This document shows positions 55,118 through 63,833 of a stretch of 64,000 nt of DNA, in pieces (within the stretch, counting starts at the first letter, position 1; each line of letters opens with the position of its first letter). The DNA is taken from assembly GCF_016865425.1 (NCBI RefSeq), contig NZ_AP023355.1, positions 2,292,198-2,356,197 on the forward strand, read 5' to 3'. A model generated the notes under the pieces. It was given only the letters and a program-made list of their open reading frames with translations. It made no database searches and was not told the DNA's origin. Origin of the DNA: Actinocatenispora thailandica. Lineage in GTDB: Bacteria > Actinomycetota > Actinomycetes > Mycobacteriales > Micromonosporaceae. Position numbers and translations under genes: made by a program.

Positions 55118-55181
55118 GCGAAGACCTCGATGCGAGAGAAGGCCGAAGGCTGGGGCGAAGAATCGCGTGCGCCGCTCGCAT
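55056..55181 (-). CDS. Candidate regulatory leader peptide
   Basis: A 41-residue frame beginning MRAAHAILRPSLRPSLASRS. Its ATG (55181-55179) has a perfect AGGAGG (55195-55190) at 8 nt, the best ribosome site in the area. It runs through the start of the GTPase gene and ends 62 bp inside it, in a different frame. The Arg/Ala/Ser/Leu-rich sequence and its position recall leader peptides of inducible ribosome-acting resistance genes. Prediction only. Confidence 0.5.
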   Translation of the reverse strand: MRAAHAILRPSLRPSLASRSSRAVHRHPLPESGRSRPRRRR

Positions 55182-55186
55182 CGAGG
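55125..55186 (-). promoter_or_regulatory. Hairpin sequestering the ribosome site of the protection GTPase
   Basis: Perfect 12-bp inverted repeat: CCTCGATGCGAG (55186-55175, minus strand) includes the leader ATG, and CTCGCATCGAGG (55136-55125) ends in the GAGG ribosome site of the main gene. Paired, it hides that site; a ribosome on the leader start would open it. This is the geometry of translational attenuation. Confidence 0.6.
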
Positions 55187-55322
55187 AAGCCTCCTGTATG
55201 GGCATGCCAAAACCGCACCGTCGCCGCCAGCGTAGGGCCGGCCCCGAACCGGTACCAGTGGTTATTCGTCCTGCCGTCCCGTCGGACGCTGCCGCCGCGC
55301 ACCAGGGCCGGCCGCGGCCGGG

Positions 55323-55901
55323 TCAGCGGTTGCGGTAGACGACGCGGAAGCCGAGGTGATCGGCGAAGTGCGCGAACCGGGCGGAGCGCATCGTCGACTC
55401 GGCCGAGTCGACTCGCTTGCCGTTGACCAGCCGATCCAGCAACACCGTTTCGAACGCGGCTGCCTCCACCCAGTCGACGGTCTTGGTGTAGCCGCAGATC
55501 AGCGCCGCACCGGTGCGGTCGAGGAAGTCGCGCAGCGCGCGGTCGGGCGCCTTGAGCACCGCGCAGCTGCCGAAGAACAGCCGCCGCCCCGGGCACTTGC
55601 CGGCGAGGATCTCGCCCACCTCGTCCAGCTCGATGGTGTTGTCGTGGTGGTTGAACTCGGTCAGCAGCAGCCGCTGCGGCTCACCGTGCACCGCGAAGAA
55701 CCCGACGTTGAAGTCGTCGTACTGCTTGAGGGTCCAACGGTCGAGGTAGTACTCCAGCTCCTGGGCGGTGGCGACGTCCTTGTGGATGTACTTGATGCTC
55801 TGGATGCGCTCCAGCAGCTCCAGGGTCGGCAACACCGAGCCGCGACTGGTCATGTCGCGCGCCCACTGACCTTCCACGCAGAACACGCCACCTCGTGACA
55901 T
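55323..55901 (-). CDS. Conserved actinobacterial protein of unknown function (DUF6642-like)
   Basis: A 192-residue soluble protein beginning SRGGVFCVEGQW, with SVLPTLELLERIQSIKYIHKD, FFAVHGEPQRL, RRLFFGSCAVL and a C-terminal FRVVYRNR. From memory this matches a Streptomyces family now called DUF6642; the role is unknown. The compact alpha/beta pattern with GSC and CGYTK motifs hints at a CHAT/caspase-like or hydrolase fold (weak inference: the HGEP and GSC pair could be a His-Cys dyad). It is divergent from the MerR-clamp fusion and lies upstream of the protection GTPase. Confidence 0.75.
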   Translation of the reverse strand: MSRGGVFCVEGQWARDMTSRGSVLPTLELLERIQSIKYIHKDVATAQELEYYLDRWTLKQYDDFNVGFFAVHGEPQRLLLTEFNHHDNTIELDEVGEILAGKCPGRRLFFGSCAVLKAPDRALRDFLDRTGAALICGYTKTVDWVEAAAFETVLLDRLVNGKRVDSAESTMRSARFAHFADHLGFRVVYRNR

Positions 55902-56173
55902 TCCGCAGCGCTCCCTTCGCCGTACGGCGCCACGCGGAGTCTAGGCAGCGCCCCCGACAGGAGTACATCGCCCGAAAGAGCCCGTGCGAATTTCCACAGC
56001 CGCCTACACTCTCGGCACTTTTCTTCTCACTGTTCGTGGTTTCTGCCGCCGATCGGGAGCCTGCGGTCCCGCGCGTGCCAGGCATCCTCCCGGCAGCCGG
56101 CGGGCCGGCACCTACGCTGGTCGTCCACTCGCGGATTGACTCTCCAGTTGGTCGAGGGGGGAGGGTTCGGGTC

Positions 56174-57226
56174 GTGTTCGACGGGGGACTACTGAGCATC
56201 GGGGAGCTGGCCCGCGCCAGCGGGCTGCCGGTCAGCGCGCTGCGCTTCTACGACGGAGCGCGGCTGCTGGTGCCGGCGCAGGTCGATCCGCGCAGCGGCT
56301 ACCGGCGGTACGGCCCGGGCCAGGTCGCCGCCGCCCGGCTGCTGGCGCGGCTGCGCCGGGTCGGCATGCCGCTGGCCGACATGCGGCTGCTGCTGGCCGC
56401 CCGGGACGACCGGCAGCTCGTCGGTGCGCTCGTCGCCGAACACCTGGCCCGCCTGGAGGCCGGGCTGGCCGACGCCCGACGAGAACTGGAGCACGTCGTG
56501 TCCGAGACCGATCCCGCGGTGACCACCTTCCGGGTCGCCCCCACCGAGCTGCGCCGCGCCCTCGGCGCGGTCACCTTCGCCCTCCCGTCCGGTACCGGCT
56601 CGCACGCCGTGCCATCCGCGGCCGAGGACTCCGGGGTGCTGGACGCGGTGCTGTTCGACGTCGACGGGGACCGGCTGACGCTCGTCGCGACCGACCGGTA
56701 CCGGCTGGCCGTCAGCTCGGTTCCGGTCACCGACCGGACCGGGCCCGACGGACGGCTACCGGTGCCGCGGGCCGCGCTGCCGCGGCTCGCCGAGCTGGCC
56801 GGCGAGCACGTCGCCGGGCGCATCGACGGCGCCGTGATGCGGCTCGGTGAGCTGCGTCTGACCGCCCAGCCGGGGCAGTACCCGGACTACCGGCAGGTGA
56901 CCGCATCGGTTGGTGGGCAACGTATCCCGACCGACGGGGCGGCGTTGCGGGCGATGCTCACGGCCGGCCCGCTGCGGAGCGTACCGGAGTGCTCCGGCCC
57001 GGTCGCCGCCCTCGGCGTGGACGCCGCCGGGACGCTCGCCGTGCTCGACGCCGACGACGCCGGGTTCCTGACCGCGGTCAACCGCGACTTCCTGCTCGAC
57101 GCGGTGGCCGCGGCGCCCGCCGGTCAGCTCGTCCTCGACTTCGCCGGCCCGATCCATCCGCTCGCCCTCCGGGACCCCGGCGACCCCGCCAGCTACTCGA
57201 TCCTGATGCCCGTCCGCCTGCCGTGA
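56174..57226 (+). CDS. MerR DNA-binding domain fused to DNA polymerase III beta-clamp domains
   Basis: A 350-residue fusion. A MerR winged HTH covers about 6-75 (LSIGELARASGLPVSALRFYD, then SGYRRYGPGQ), a helix about 80-110, then two sliding-clamp domains. Residues 117-245 match DnaN domain II, including the pocket motif VATDRYRLAV (171-180) and YPDYRQV (236-242). Residues 246-350 match domain III, ending LMPVRLP like DnaN. Domain I is missing. The hydrophobic peptide-binding pocket of clamps therefore looks preserved. It starts with GTG after GGAGGG and overlaps the next MFS gene by GTGA. Function unknown; a regulator sensing a clamp-binding partner is speculation. Confidence 0.88.
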   Translation: MFDGGLLSIGELARASGLPVSALRFYDGARLLVPAQVDPRSGYRRYGPGQVAAARLLARLRRVGMPLADMRLLLAARDDRQLVGALVAEHLARLEAGLADARRELEHVVSETDPAVTTFRVAPTELRRALGAVTFALPSGTGSHAVPSAAEDSGVLDAVLFDVDGDRLTLVATDRYRLAVSSVPVTDRTGPDGRLPVPRAALPRLAELAGEHVAGRIDGAVMRLGELRLTAQPGQYPDYRQVTASVGGQRIPTDGAALRAMLTAGPLRSVPECSGPVAALGVDAAGTLAVLDADDAGFLTAVNRDFLLDAVAAAPAGQLVLDFAGPIHPLALRDPGDPASYSILMPVRLP

Positions 57227-58443
57227 CGGCGGTACGCCGGCTGCCGGCCGACGCGGTCGCGCGTTCCGGGTACGGCTGGTGGCTCGCCGGCAGCGCCGTC
57301 TCGCTGCTGGGTTCCTCGGCGCAGGGCTTCGCGCTCGGCTGGTCCGCGGCCGGCTACGGCGGCTCGTGGGCGGCGCTGGTGCTGACCGCGACCACGGCAC
57401 CGAGGCTGGTGCTGGCCCTGTTCGGTGGCGCGGTGGCGGACCGGTACGGGCCCTGGCGGGTACTGGTGGGGGCCAGCGTGTCGATGCTCGCCGTGATGGC
57501 CGGGCTCGCCGTCGCGGTGGCCGCGGTGGGGATCGGGCCACCGCTGCTGCTCGCGGTGGCGGTGCTGCTGGGTGCCGCCAGCGCCTTCCAGTACCCGGCT
57601 GCCGGTAGCGTCGTCCGGCACCTCGCCGCCGACCGGGCGTTGGGCCGCGCGATGGCGGCCAACCAGGTCGCCGGCCGCGCCTCGGCGTTCGTCGGCCCCG
57701 CGCTCGGCGGGCTGCTGGTCGCCGCCCTCGGGCTGCTCGGCACCTCGGTGCTCGACGCCGCCAGCTACCTGGGGTTGCTCGGCGTCCTGGTACTGCTGCG
57801 CGGCCGGCTGGACCGGCCCGGGCTGGTGGACGGCGGCGGCGTGGTGGCGCGGATCCGGGCCGGGATCGTGGTGGTGGCGGCGGACCGGCTGCTGCGTGCG
57901 CTGCTGGCGCTCGTCGCGGTCACCGCCGGCTGCCTGCTGCCCATCGCCTCGCTGCTGGTGCCGCTGCTGGTGCGGCAGCACGGCTGGCCGGCCGCCACGG
58001 CGGGCTGGGTGGTGGGTGCCGAGGCGCTCGGCGTCGGGTCGGTGATCGTCCTGGTACTGCTGCGTGGCACCGCCCGTCGCGCCGGGGTCGTGCTCGCGGG
58101 CGGCCTGCTGCTCGCCGGTTTCGGCGCCGGATGTCTGGCGTTCGCCGGCTCGGGGCGGGCCGCGACCGGGGCAGCGTTCGTTCTGGGGCTGGGTACCGGC
58201 GCGTTCACCACGCACATCGGCCCGCTGCTGCTGCGGGCGTCGCCCACCGAATACCTCTCCCGGATCCAGGCGGTACTGCTGATCGTCCAGACGGCGCCGC
58301 TGTTGTTGACGCTCAACGTCTTCGGCTGGTTGGCCGACCGGGTCGGCGCCGGCGCGGTCGTCGCCGGCTGCGCGGTGCCGGCGTTGCTGGCCGGGCTGTG
58401 CGGGCTGGCCAGCCGCCGATTGCGCGGCGTGCTGGCCGGCTGA
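57223..58443 (+). CDS. MFS transporter coupled to the MerR-clamp gene
   Basis: A 406-residue major facilitator with about 12 helices, of the MFS_3/EntS-like drug or siderophore exporter group (GGAVADRYGPWRVLV between helices 2 and 3; LGRAMAANQVAGRASAFVGPALGG). The GTG at 57223 overlaps the stop of the MerR-clamp gene, so both are made together. The regulator may thus control this pump. The substrate cannot be read from sequence. Confidence 0.87.
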   Translation: MTAVRRLPADAVARSGYGWWLAGSAVSLLGSSAQGFALGWSAAGYGGSWAALVLTATTAPRLVLALFGGAVADRYGPWRVLVGASVSMLAVMAGLAVAVAAVGIGPPLLLAVAVLLGAASAFQYPAAGSVVRHLAADRALGRAMAANQVAGRASAFVGPALGGLLVAALGLLGTSVLDAASYLGLLGVLVLLRGRLDRPGLVDGGGVVARIRAGIVVVAADRLLRALLALVAVTAGCLLPIASLLVPLLVRQHGWPAATAGWVVGAEALGVGSVIVLVLLRGTARRAGVVLAGGLLLAGFGAGCLAFAGSGRAATGAAFVLGLGTGAFTTHIGPLLLRASPTEYLSRIQAVLLIVQTAPLLLTLNVFGWLADRVGAGAVVAGCAVPALLAGLCGLASRRLRGVLAG

Positions 58444-58512
58444 CCGGTTCGCCTGCCCGCCGAGCCGGCCGCGCACCGGCGGGAGCGCGCCCGCGGGCGG
58501 CGGCGGGGTCGA

Positions 58513-59196
58513 TCAGTCCGCAGCCGATCGGTCCACGCTCGGTCTGTCCATGGTGGATCGGTCGGCGGCCAGCAGGTACCCGCGCAGCACCACCTTCAGC
58601 TCGGCCACGATCTCCCGATCGCCGTCCGGATCGTCCCGGAACGCCTCGCTGAGCAGTTTGTCGCCGATGCTGACGGCGATCCGGGCCCGCCGCATCGACA
58701 CGTCGATGCGGTACCGGGGGGTGGCCAGCGCGGCGCGCAACCGGGTGGCCAGCGCGGCGTCGTGCGCGTCGCCGACGGCCCGGTCCAGGTGACCTGCCGG
58801 GCCGCTGAAGAACCACACCTGATGGAAGCCCGGCTCGGACCGGTAGAACCGGGCGAACGCGTCGACCACCCGGTCGACCAGGTCGCCGGCCGCTGGCGGC
58901 GGGTCGGCGAGCGCGCCGTCCAGGACCGTGATCATCCGGTCCAGCCAGTGCAGCACGAGCGCGCGGGCGATCTCGTCCTTGTCCGCGAAGTAGCGATACA
59001 GCGAGCCGACCGAGACGCCGGCGCGTTCGGCGATCAGTTTGGTCCCGATCTCCGGGTACGGGAGTTCCGCCAGCAGTGTCGCGGTGGCGTCGAGGATCTG
59101 GTCCCGTTTTGCCCTGCTTCGCTGCTGTCGTGGGGTACCGCGGCTTGACACCGCGGCAAAACCTGAACCAGACTCCGGTTCATGTTCGTTGTGCAT
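58513..59196 (-). CDS. TetR-family regulator
   Basis: A 227-residue TetR protein. The HTH is at about 25-70 (RDQILDATATLLAEL, then LIAERAGVSVGSLYRYFADKDEI); a ligand-binding helical domain follows. It diverges from an MFS gene starting at 59213. The start is uncertain: ATG 59214, ATG 59196 and GTG 59151 are all in frame. The GTG would place the palindrome and promoter at 59145-59182 in non-coding DNA, which is attractive. It is the likely repressor of the adjacent transporter. Confidence 0.85.
   Translation of the reverse strand: MHNEHEPESGSGFAAVSSRGTPRQQRSRAKRDQILDATATLLAELPYPEIGTKLIAERAGVSVGSLYRYFADKDEIARALVLHWLDRMITVLDGALADPPPAAGDLVDRVVDAFARFYRSEPGFHQVWFFSGPAGHLDRAVGDAHDAALATRLRAALATPRYRIDVSMRRARIAVSIGDKLLSEAFRDDPDGDREIVAELKVVLRGYLLAADRSTMDRPSVDRSAAD
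59145..59182 (+). promoter_or_regulatory. MFS promoter with TetR-type palindrome
   Basis: Perfect TTGACA at 59145-59150, an 18-bp spacer and CAGACT at 59169-59174. The latter lies inside TGAACC-N7-GGTTCA (59164-59169 and 59177-59182), a 19-bp palindrome of TetR-operator size. Binding would block the promoter. Confidence 0.5.
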
Positions 59197-59212
59197 GCAA
59201 TCAGGGTAGGCC

Positions 59213-60472
59213 ATGCCCGGTGACCCACCCGCCCACCGTGTCGCCGCCGGGGCGCGTCGCGGGCCGTCGCGACGTCCGCGGCCGTTCGCGTTGCTCTGGG
59301 GTGCCGGTACCGTCTCGGCGCTGGGCGACGGCGTGCACTGGATCGCGCTGCCGCTGCTCGCCGCGTCGGTCACCCGCGACCCCCGGCTGGTGTCCCTGGT
59401 GTCGGTCGCCGAGCAACTGCCCTGGGTCCTGTTCGGCCTGCTGGCCGGCGCTCTCGCGGACCGGGTCGACCGCCGGCGCGTCCTGTGGCGGCTCGACCTG
59501 GTACGGGCCGGCATCGTCGCGGTGCTGGCCGGCACCGTGCTCACCGGCACCGTCACGCTGCCGGTCGTGCTGCTGGTCGCGTTCACCCTGACCAGCTTCG
59601 GCACCGTGTACGACTCCGCCGCCGCCGCGATGGTCCCCGCGCTCGTCCCGGTCGCCGAGCGGCCCGCCGCGAACGGTCGGCTGCAGGCCGGCGTCCTGGT
59701 CGCCGACACGCTGCTCGGCGCACCGGTCGGTGCCACCCTGTTCACCCTGCTCGCGGCCGCGCCGTTCCTGGTGGACACGGCGAGCTTCGCGGTCGCCGCC
59801 GCGCTCGTCGCGGCGATTCCGGCCGGTGCCGCGCCGGCCGCGCCGGCCGCCGCGGCCCCGGTGCGCGTCGACGTGGCCACCGGCCTGCGTTTCCTGCTCG
59901 GGCACCGGCTGCTGCGCCGGCTCTGCGCGTACGGTGCGCTGATCAACCTGGTCACCACGGTCGCGGTGGCGCTGCTGGTGCTCTACACCCGCGACGTGCT
60001 GCACCTCGGCAGCCTCGGCTACGGGCTGCTCGTCGCGGCGTTCGCGGTCGGCGGCGTGCTCGGCTCGCTGCTCGCCGGCCGCCTCGCCGCCGCCATCGGT
60101 GGCCGTGCCGCGCTGCTGACCGCACTGGGCTGCGGTGCACTCGGCGCGGCCGGCATCGCGCTCGCCGAGCACCCGGTACCGGCCGGGATCTCGGTCGGGG
60201 TGTTCGGCGCGGCGAGCGGGCTGTGTGGCGTCGTCGCGGTGTCCATCCGGCAGTCGCTGGTGCCCGACGAGCTGTTCGGCCGGGTCACCAGCGCGTTCCG
60301 GCTGGTCACCCTGGGGGTGGGCCCGCTCGGGGCGCTGGCCGCCGGCTTCGTCGCCCACCGGTACGGCCTGCGCGCCCCCGTCGCCGGGGCCGCCGCGCTG
60401 CTGCTCGCCGGTACCTGCGCCGCGCCGTCGTTGCTGCGCCGCGCCGACCTCCACCCGCCCGGCACCCGCTGA
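59213..60472 (+). CDS. MFS transporter under a divergent TetR regulator
   Basis: A 419-residue, about 12-helix major facilitator of the MFS_3 group (GLLAGALADRVDRRRVLW; AAMVPALVPVAERPAANGRLQ). It is a predicted drug or metabolite exporter. The ATG at 59213 follows AGGGTAGG. It is distinct from, and only moderately similar to, the MFS protein at 57223. The divergent TetR gene and promoter palindrome suggest ligand-induced expression. Confidence 0.88.
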   Translation: MPGDPPAHRVAAGARRGPSRRPRPFALLWGAGTVSALGDGVHWIALPLLAASVTRDPRLVSLVSVAEQLPWVLFGLLAGALADRVDRRRVLWRLDLVRAGIVAVLAGTVLTGTVTLPVVLLVAFTLTSFGTVYDSAAAAMVPALVPVAERPAANGRLQAGVLVADTLLGAPVGATLFTLLAAAPFLVDTASFAVAAALVAAIPAGAAPAAPAAAAPVRVDVATGLRFLLGHRLLRRLCAYGALINLVTTVAVALLVLYTRDVLHLGSLGYGLLVAAFAVGGVLGSLLAGRLAAAIGGRAALLTALGCGALGAAGIALAEHPVPAGISVGVFGAASGLCGVVAVSIRQSLVPDELFGRVTSAFRLVTLGVGPLGALAAGFVAHRYGLRAPVAGAAALLLAGTCAAPSLLRRADLHPPGTR

Positions 60473-60617
60473 CCGACCCTCGCGGCCCGCGCTTGCCGAC
60501 CGGTCGCCGGGGTCAGGACCTCGCCGGGTGCCGGTTCGGCTGCGGGCCGTGCCGGCACCGACCGCGAGCCGTGGGCGGCGCCGGCAGCCACATCGACCGT
60601 CCGCGGCGAGCCGTCGG

Positions 60618-61451
60618 TCAGGGCTGGGCGGCGAAGAACTCCCGCAGGGTGTCCGCGACCAGGTCGGGAGCCGTGGCGGTGGCGAAGTGCATCTGGCCGG
60701 GCCAGACCACCGTGCGCACCTCGGGCAACACCCCGGCGAGGTCGCGGACCGTCTCCGGCATCGGCGGCCAGGTGTCGGCGCCGGCCATCAGCAGGGCGGG
60801 CAGCGTCACCGCCGACCACCGGGCCATGTCCGTCTCGTCCGCCGCGAGAGCGTCCAGGTCGTGCCGCCAGCCCAGGCCGGACCGCTGCGCCTCGACCGGG
60901 TCCGGCTCGGCGGTCGACGAGGCGGCGAACGCGCGCACGATCTGCTCCGGTACCAGCGTCACCTCGTTGAGCACCGCTGCCGCGGCGGCCGAGTCCCCGC
61001 GCTCGAACGCCGCGGCGTACCGGCGGGCCAGCGGTACGATCCGCGGCCCGGCGGCGAACAGCGGTGGTTCGAAGATGGCCAGGCTGCGCAGCCCACCGGG
61101 TTCGGCGCGCGCGGCGTGCAGCGCCAGGTAGGCCCCGTACGACGCGCCCACCAGGTGCACTGCGGTACCGGTCTGCGCGGCGATGTGGCCCGCGATCCGG
61201 TGCACGTCGGACACCTCGTCGCCGAACCGCTTGCCCACCGCCGGCTGCCCGCTCGGGCCGTAGCCGCGCCGAGCCACCAGCCACACCTGGTACCGGTCGG
61301 ACAGCCGGTCCGCGATCGCGGCCCAGGAGTGCAGGCCGCCGCCGGAACCGTGCAGGAACAGCACCGGGTCACCGGCACCCGCGTACCTACCCGCGAGCCG
61401 GACACCGTCCGCGGCGGTGAGCTGGAAGTCCTGGTACGCAACGGCGTTCAT
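60618..61451 (-). CDS. Alpha/beta-fold hydrolase
   Basis: A 277-residue alpha/beta hydrolase. Oxyanion HGSGGG (34-39), nucleophile Ser104 in GASYG, a likely acid in MAGADTWPP and catalytic His in PGQMHFATA. The substrate is unknown; esterase or epoxide-hydrolase-like chemistry is possible. It lies 81 bp downstream of glgB on the same strand. Confidence 0.87.
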   Translation of the reverse strand: MNAVAYQDFQLTAADGVRLAGRYAGAGDPVLFLHGSGGGLHSWAAIADRLSDRYQVWLVARRGYGPSGQPAVGKRFGDEVSDVHRIAGHIAAQTGTAVHLVGASYGAYLALHAARAEPGGLRSLAIFEPPLFAAGPRIVPLARRYAAAFERGDSAAAAAVLNEVTLVPEQIVRAFAASSTAEPDPVEAQRSGLGWRHDLDALAADETDMARWSAVTLPALLMAGADTWPPMPETVRDLAGVLPEVRTVVWPGQMHFATATAPDLVADTLREFFAAQP

Positions 61452-61532
61452 GCTGGTGTCCTCGTCGGCTCGGGGCGGCGCACGACCGCGCGGCGCCTGC
61501 CCCCGCCATGATCGGCGCCGCCGTCGCGCCTG

Positions 61533-63725
61533 TCACCCGGTTTCCGGCTCGCCCGGGGTGTGGCGGAGCCAGAGGGTGGCGAGCGGGGGGACCTGGATGG
61601 TGGCCGAGGCGGGCTGGCCGTGCCACGGCTCGTCGGTCGCGACGACCTCGCCCAGGTTGCCCCACCCGGACCCGCCGTACGACTCGGCGTCGGTGTTGAG
61701 CAGCTCGGTCCAGCGCCCGGTCCGGGGCAACCCCAACCGGTAGTCGGCGTGCGGGCCGCCGGCGAAGTTCGCCACGCAGGCCACCACCGTCCCGTCGGAG
61801 CCCCAGCGCAGGAAGGAGAACACGTTGCCGGCGGCGTCGTTCGCGTCGATCCAGGCGAACCCGGCCGGCGAGGTGTCCTGGGTCCACAGCGCCGGTGCGT
61901 CCTTGTACCGGGCGTTGAGGTCGCTGACCATCGCCTGCACCCCGGCATGCGCCGGGTGCTCCAGCGCGGCCCAGTCGACGCCGTGCTCCTCGCTCCACTC
62001 GCCGACCTGCGCGAACTCGCAGCCGGCGAACAGCAGTTGCTTGCCCGGATGCGCCCACATGAAGCCGAACAGCGCGCGCACCCCGGCGAAGCGCTTCCAG
62101 TCGTCGCCGGGCATCCGGCCGAGCAGCGAACCCTTGCCGTGCACCACCTCGTCGTGGCTGATCGGCAGCACGAAGTTCTCGCTCCACGCGTACATCAGCG
62201 AGAACGTCATCTCGTGATGGTGGTACTGCCGGTAGATGGGGTCCTTCGAGACGTACGACAGGGTGTCGTGCATCCAGCCCATGTTCCACTTGAACCCGAA
62301 GCCGAGGCCGCCCAGATAGGTCGGTCGGGTCACGCCCGGCCAGGCGGTCGACTCCTCGGCGATCATCACCACGCCGGGATGCCGCCGGTACACGGTCGCG
62401 TTCGTTTCCTGCAGGAACGACACCGCGTCCAGGTTCTCCCGGCCGCCGTGCTCGTTCGGTGTCCACTCACCCTCGTTGCGCGAGTAGTCGAGGTAGAGCA
62501 TCGAGGCGACCGCGTCCACCCGCAGCCCGTCGACGTGGAACTCCTCGCACCAGTACAGCGCGTTCGCGACCAGGAAGTTGCGCACCTCGCGGCGGCCGAA
62601 GTCGAACACGTACGTGCCCCAGTCGGGGTGCTCGCCGCGGCGCGGGTCGGCGTGCTCGTAGCAGGCGGTCCCGTCGAAGCGTGCCAGCGCCCACTCGTCC
62701 CGCGGGAAGTGCGCCGGTACCCAGTCGAGGTAGACGCCGACACCGGCCTGGTGCAACCGGTCCACCAGGTAGCGGAACTCGTCGGGGGAGCCGAACCGGG
62801 CGGTCGGCGCGTAGTAGCTGGTGACCTGGTAGCCCCACGAGCCGCCGAACGGGTGCTCGGCCACCGGCAGGAACTCCACGTGCGTGAACCCGACCTCGGT
62901 CACGTAGGACACCAGCTCGTCGGCCAGTTCGCGGTAGGTCGCGCCGGGGCGCCAGGAGCCCAGATGCACCTCGTAGATCGACACCGGACGCTGGTGCCAT
63001 TCGGTCTGGCGCCGGGTCGCGAGCCAGTCCGCGTCGCCCCACTCGTACGCCGAGCGGTACACCCGCGACGCGGTGCGCGGCGGAACCTCCGTCGACTGCG
63101 CCATCGGGTCGGCCTTCTCCCGCCAGCGGCCGTCCGGCCCGAGGATGCGGTACTTGTAGAGCCCGTCCGCGGCGAAGTCCGGGACGAACAGTTCCCACAC
63201 CCCGGACGAGCCGAGCGAGCGCATCGACAGCCCGTCGTAGGCGCCCCAGCCGATGCCGTCGCCGATCACCCGCACGGCCCGGGCGTTCGGCGCCCACACC
63301 GCGAACGCGACGCCGTTCACCGGGCCGTTCGGCGTCGAGTAGCGGCGCGGGTGCGCGCCGAGCACCCGCCACAGCTCCTCGTGCCGGCCCTCGCCGATCA
63401 GGTACAGGTCGGTGTCGCCGAGCGTCGGCAGCCACCGGTACGGGTCATCGACCAACCGCTGCTCGCCGTCGGCGCCGGTCACCTCGATCCGGTAGTCGCG
63501 CGGCGCACCGGGCAGCGTCGCCTCGAACACACCGCCGTCGTGCACCTTGCGCGCCGGAAACCGTTGGTCGCCGTCGACGACGACCAGCTGCAGCGCGTCC
63601 GGCCGCAGCATGCGCACCACGGTCCGGTCGCCGCCGAGCGGGTGCGCGCCGAGCACGGCGTGCGGATCGTACGCCTCGCCTCGGACGAGGCGGTCGAGCA
63701 CTTCTGAGTCCACCGATGTCGCCAC
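61533..63725 (-). CDS. glgB: 1,4-alpha-glucan branching enzyme
   Basis: A 730-residue GH13 enzyme that introduces alpha-1,6 branches into glycogen. N-terminal domain and CBM48 ([30 protein letters not shown]), then the catalytic barrel with DWVPAHFP, nucleophile Asp in [17 protein letters not shown], acid Glu in [10 protein letters not shown] and the [11 protein letters not shown] motif. Length and order are normal. The ATG at 63725 gives [10 protein letters not shown]. Confidence 0.96.
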   Translation of the reverse strand: MATSVDSEVLDRLVRGEAYDPHAVLGAHPLGGDRTVVRMLRPDALQLVVVDGDQRFPARKVHDGGVFEATLPGAPRDYRIEVTGADGEQRLVDDPYRWLPTLGDTDLYLIGEGRHEELWRVLGAHPRRYSTPNGPVNGVAFAVWAPNARAVRVIGDGIGWGAYDGLSMRSLGSSGVWELFVPDFAADGLYKYRILGPDGRWREKADPMAQSTEVPPRTASRVYRSAYEWGDADWLATRRQTEWHQRPVSIYEVHLGSWRPGATYRELADELVSYVTEVGFTHVEFLPVAEHPFGGSWGYQVTSYYAPTARFGSPDEFRYLVDRLHQAGVGVYLDWVPAHFPRDEWALARFDGTACYEHADPRRGEHPDWGTYVFDFGRREVRNFLVANALYWCEEFHVDGLRVDAVASMLYLDYSRNEGEWTPNEHGGRENLDAVSFLQETNATVYRRHPGVVMIAEESTAWPGVTRPTYLGGLGFGFKWNMGWMHDTLSYVSKDPIYRQYHHHEMTFSLMYAWSENFVLPISHDEVVHGKGSLLGRMPGDDWKRFAGVRALFGFMWAHPGKQLLFAGCEFAQVGEWSEEHGVDWAALEHPAHAGVQAMVSDLNARYKDAPALWTQDTSPAGFAWIDANDAAGNVFSFLRWGSDGTVVACVANFAGGPHADYRLGLPRTGRWTELLNTDAESYGGSGWGNLGEVVATDEPWHGQPASATIQVPPLATLWLRHTPGEPETG

Positions 63726-63833
63726 CAGACAACCCTAAGCGCCCGGGGCCCGCGCCGCGCCCCGGACGCACCGGTGGGTGCCCGGCATGTCGCGTACGGT
63801 GGCCGCCTCCGGTGTCGAGGCGGTTCGCACGCC

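Noticed and set aside
55118-55210. ATG at 55210 as the start of the ribosomal protection GTPase
   Set aside because: The added 31 residues are Arg/Cys-rich and unlike any EF-G-family N-terminus, and they are encoded by the leader/hairpin region; GTG 55117 has its own ribosome site.
56136-56173. TTGACT at 56136 as the -35 of a MerR-type promoter
   Set aside because: A -10 at MerR-like spacing would fall inside the G-rich ribosome-site region just before the start codon; no convincing -10 is present.
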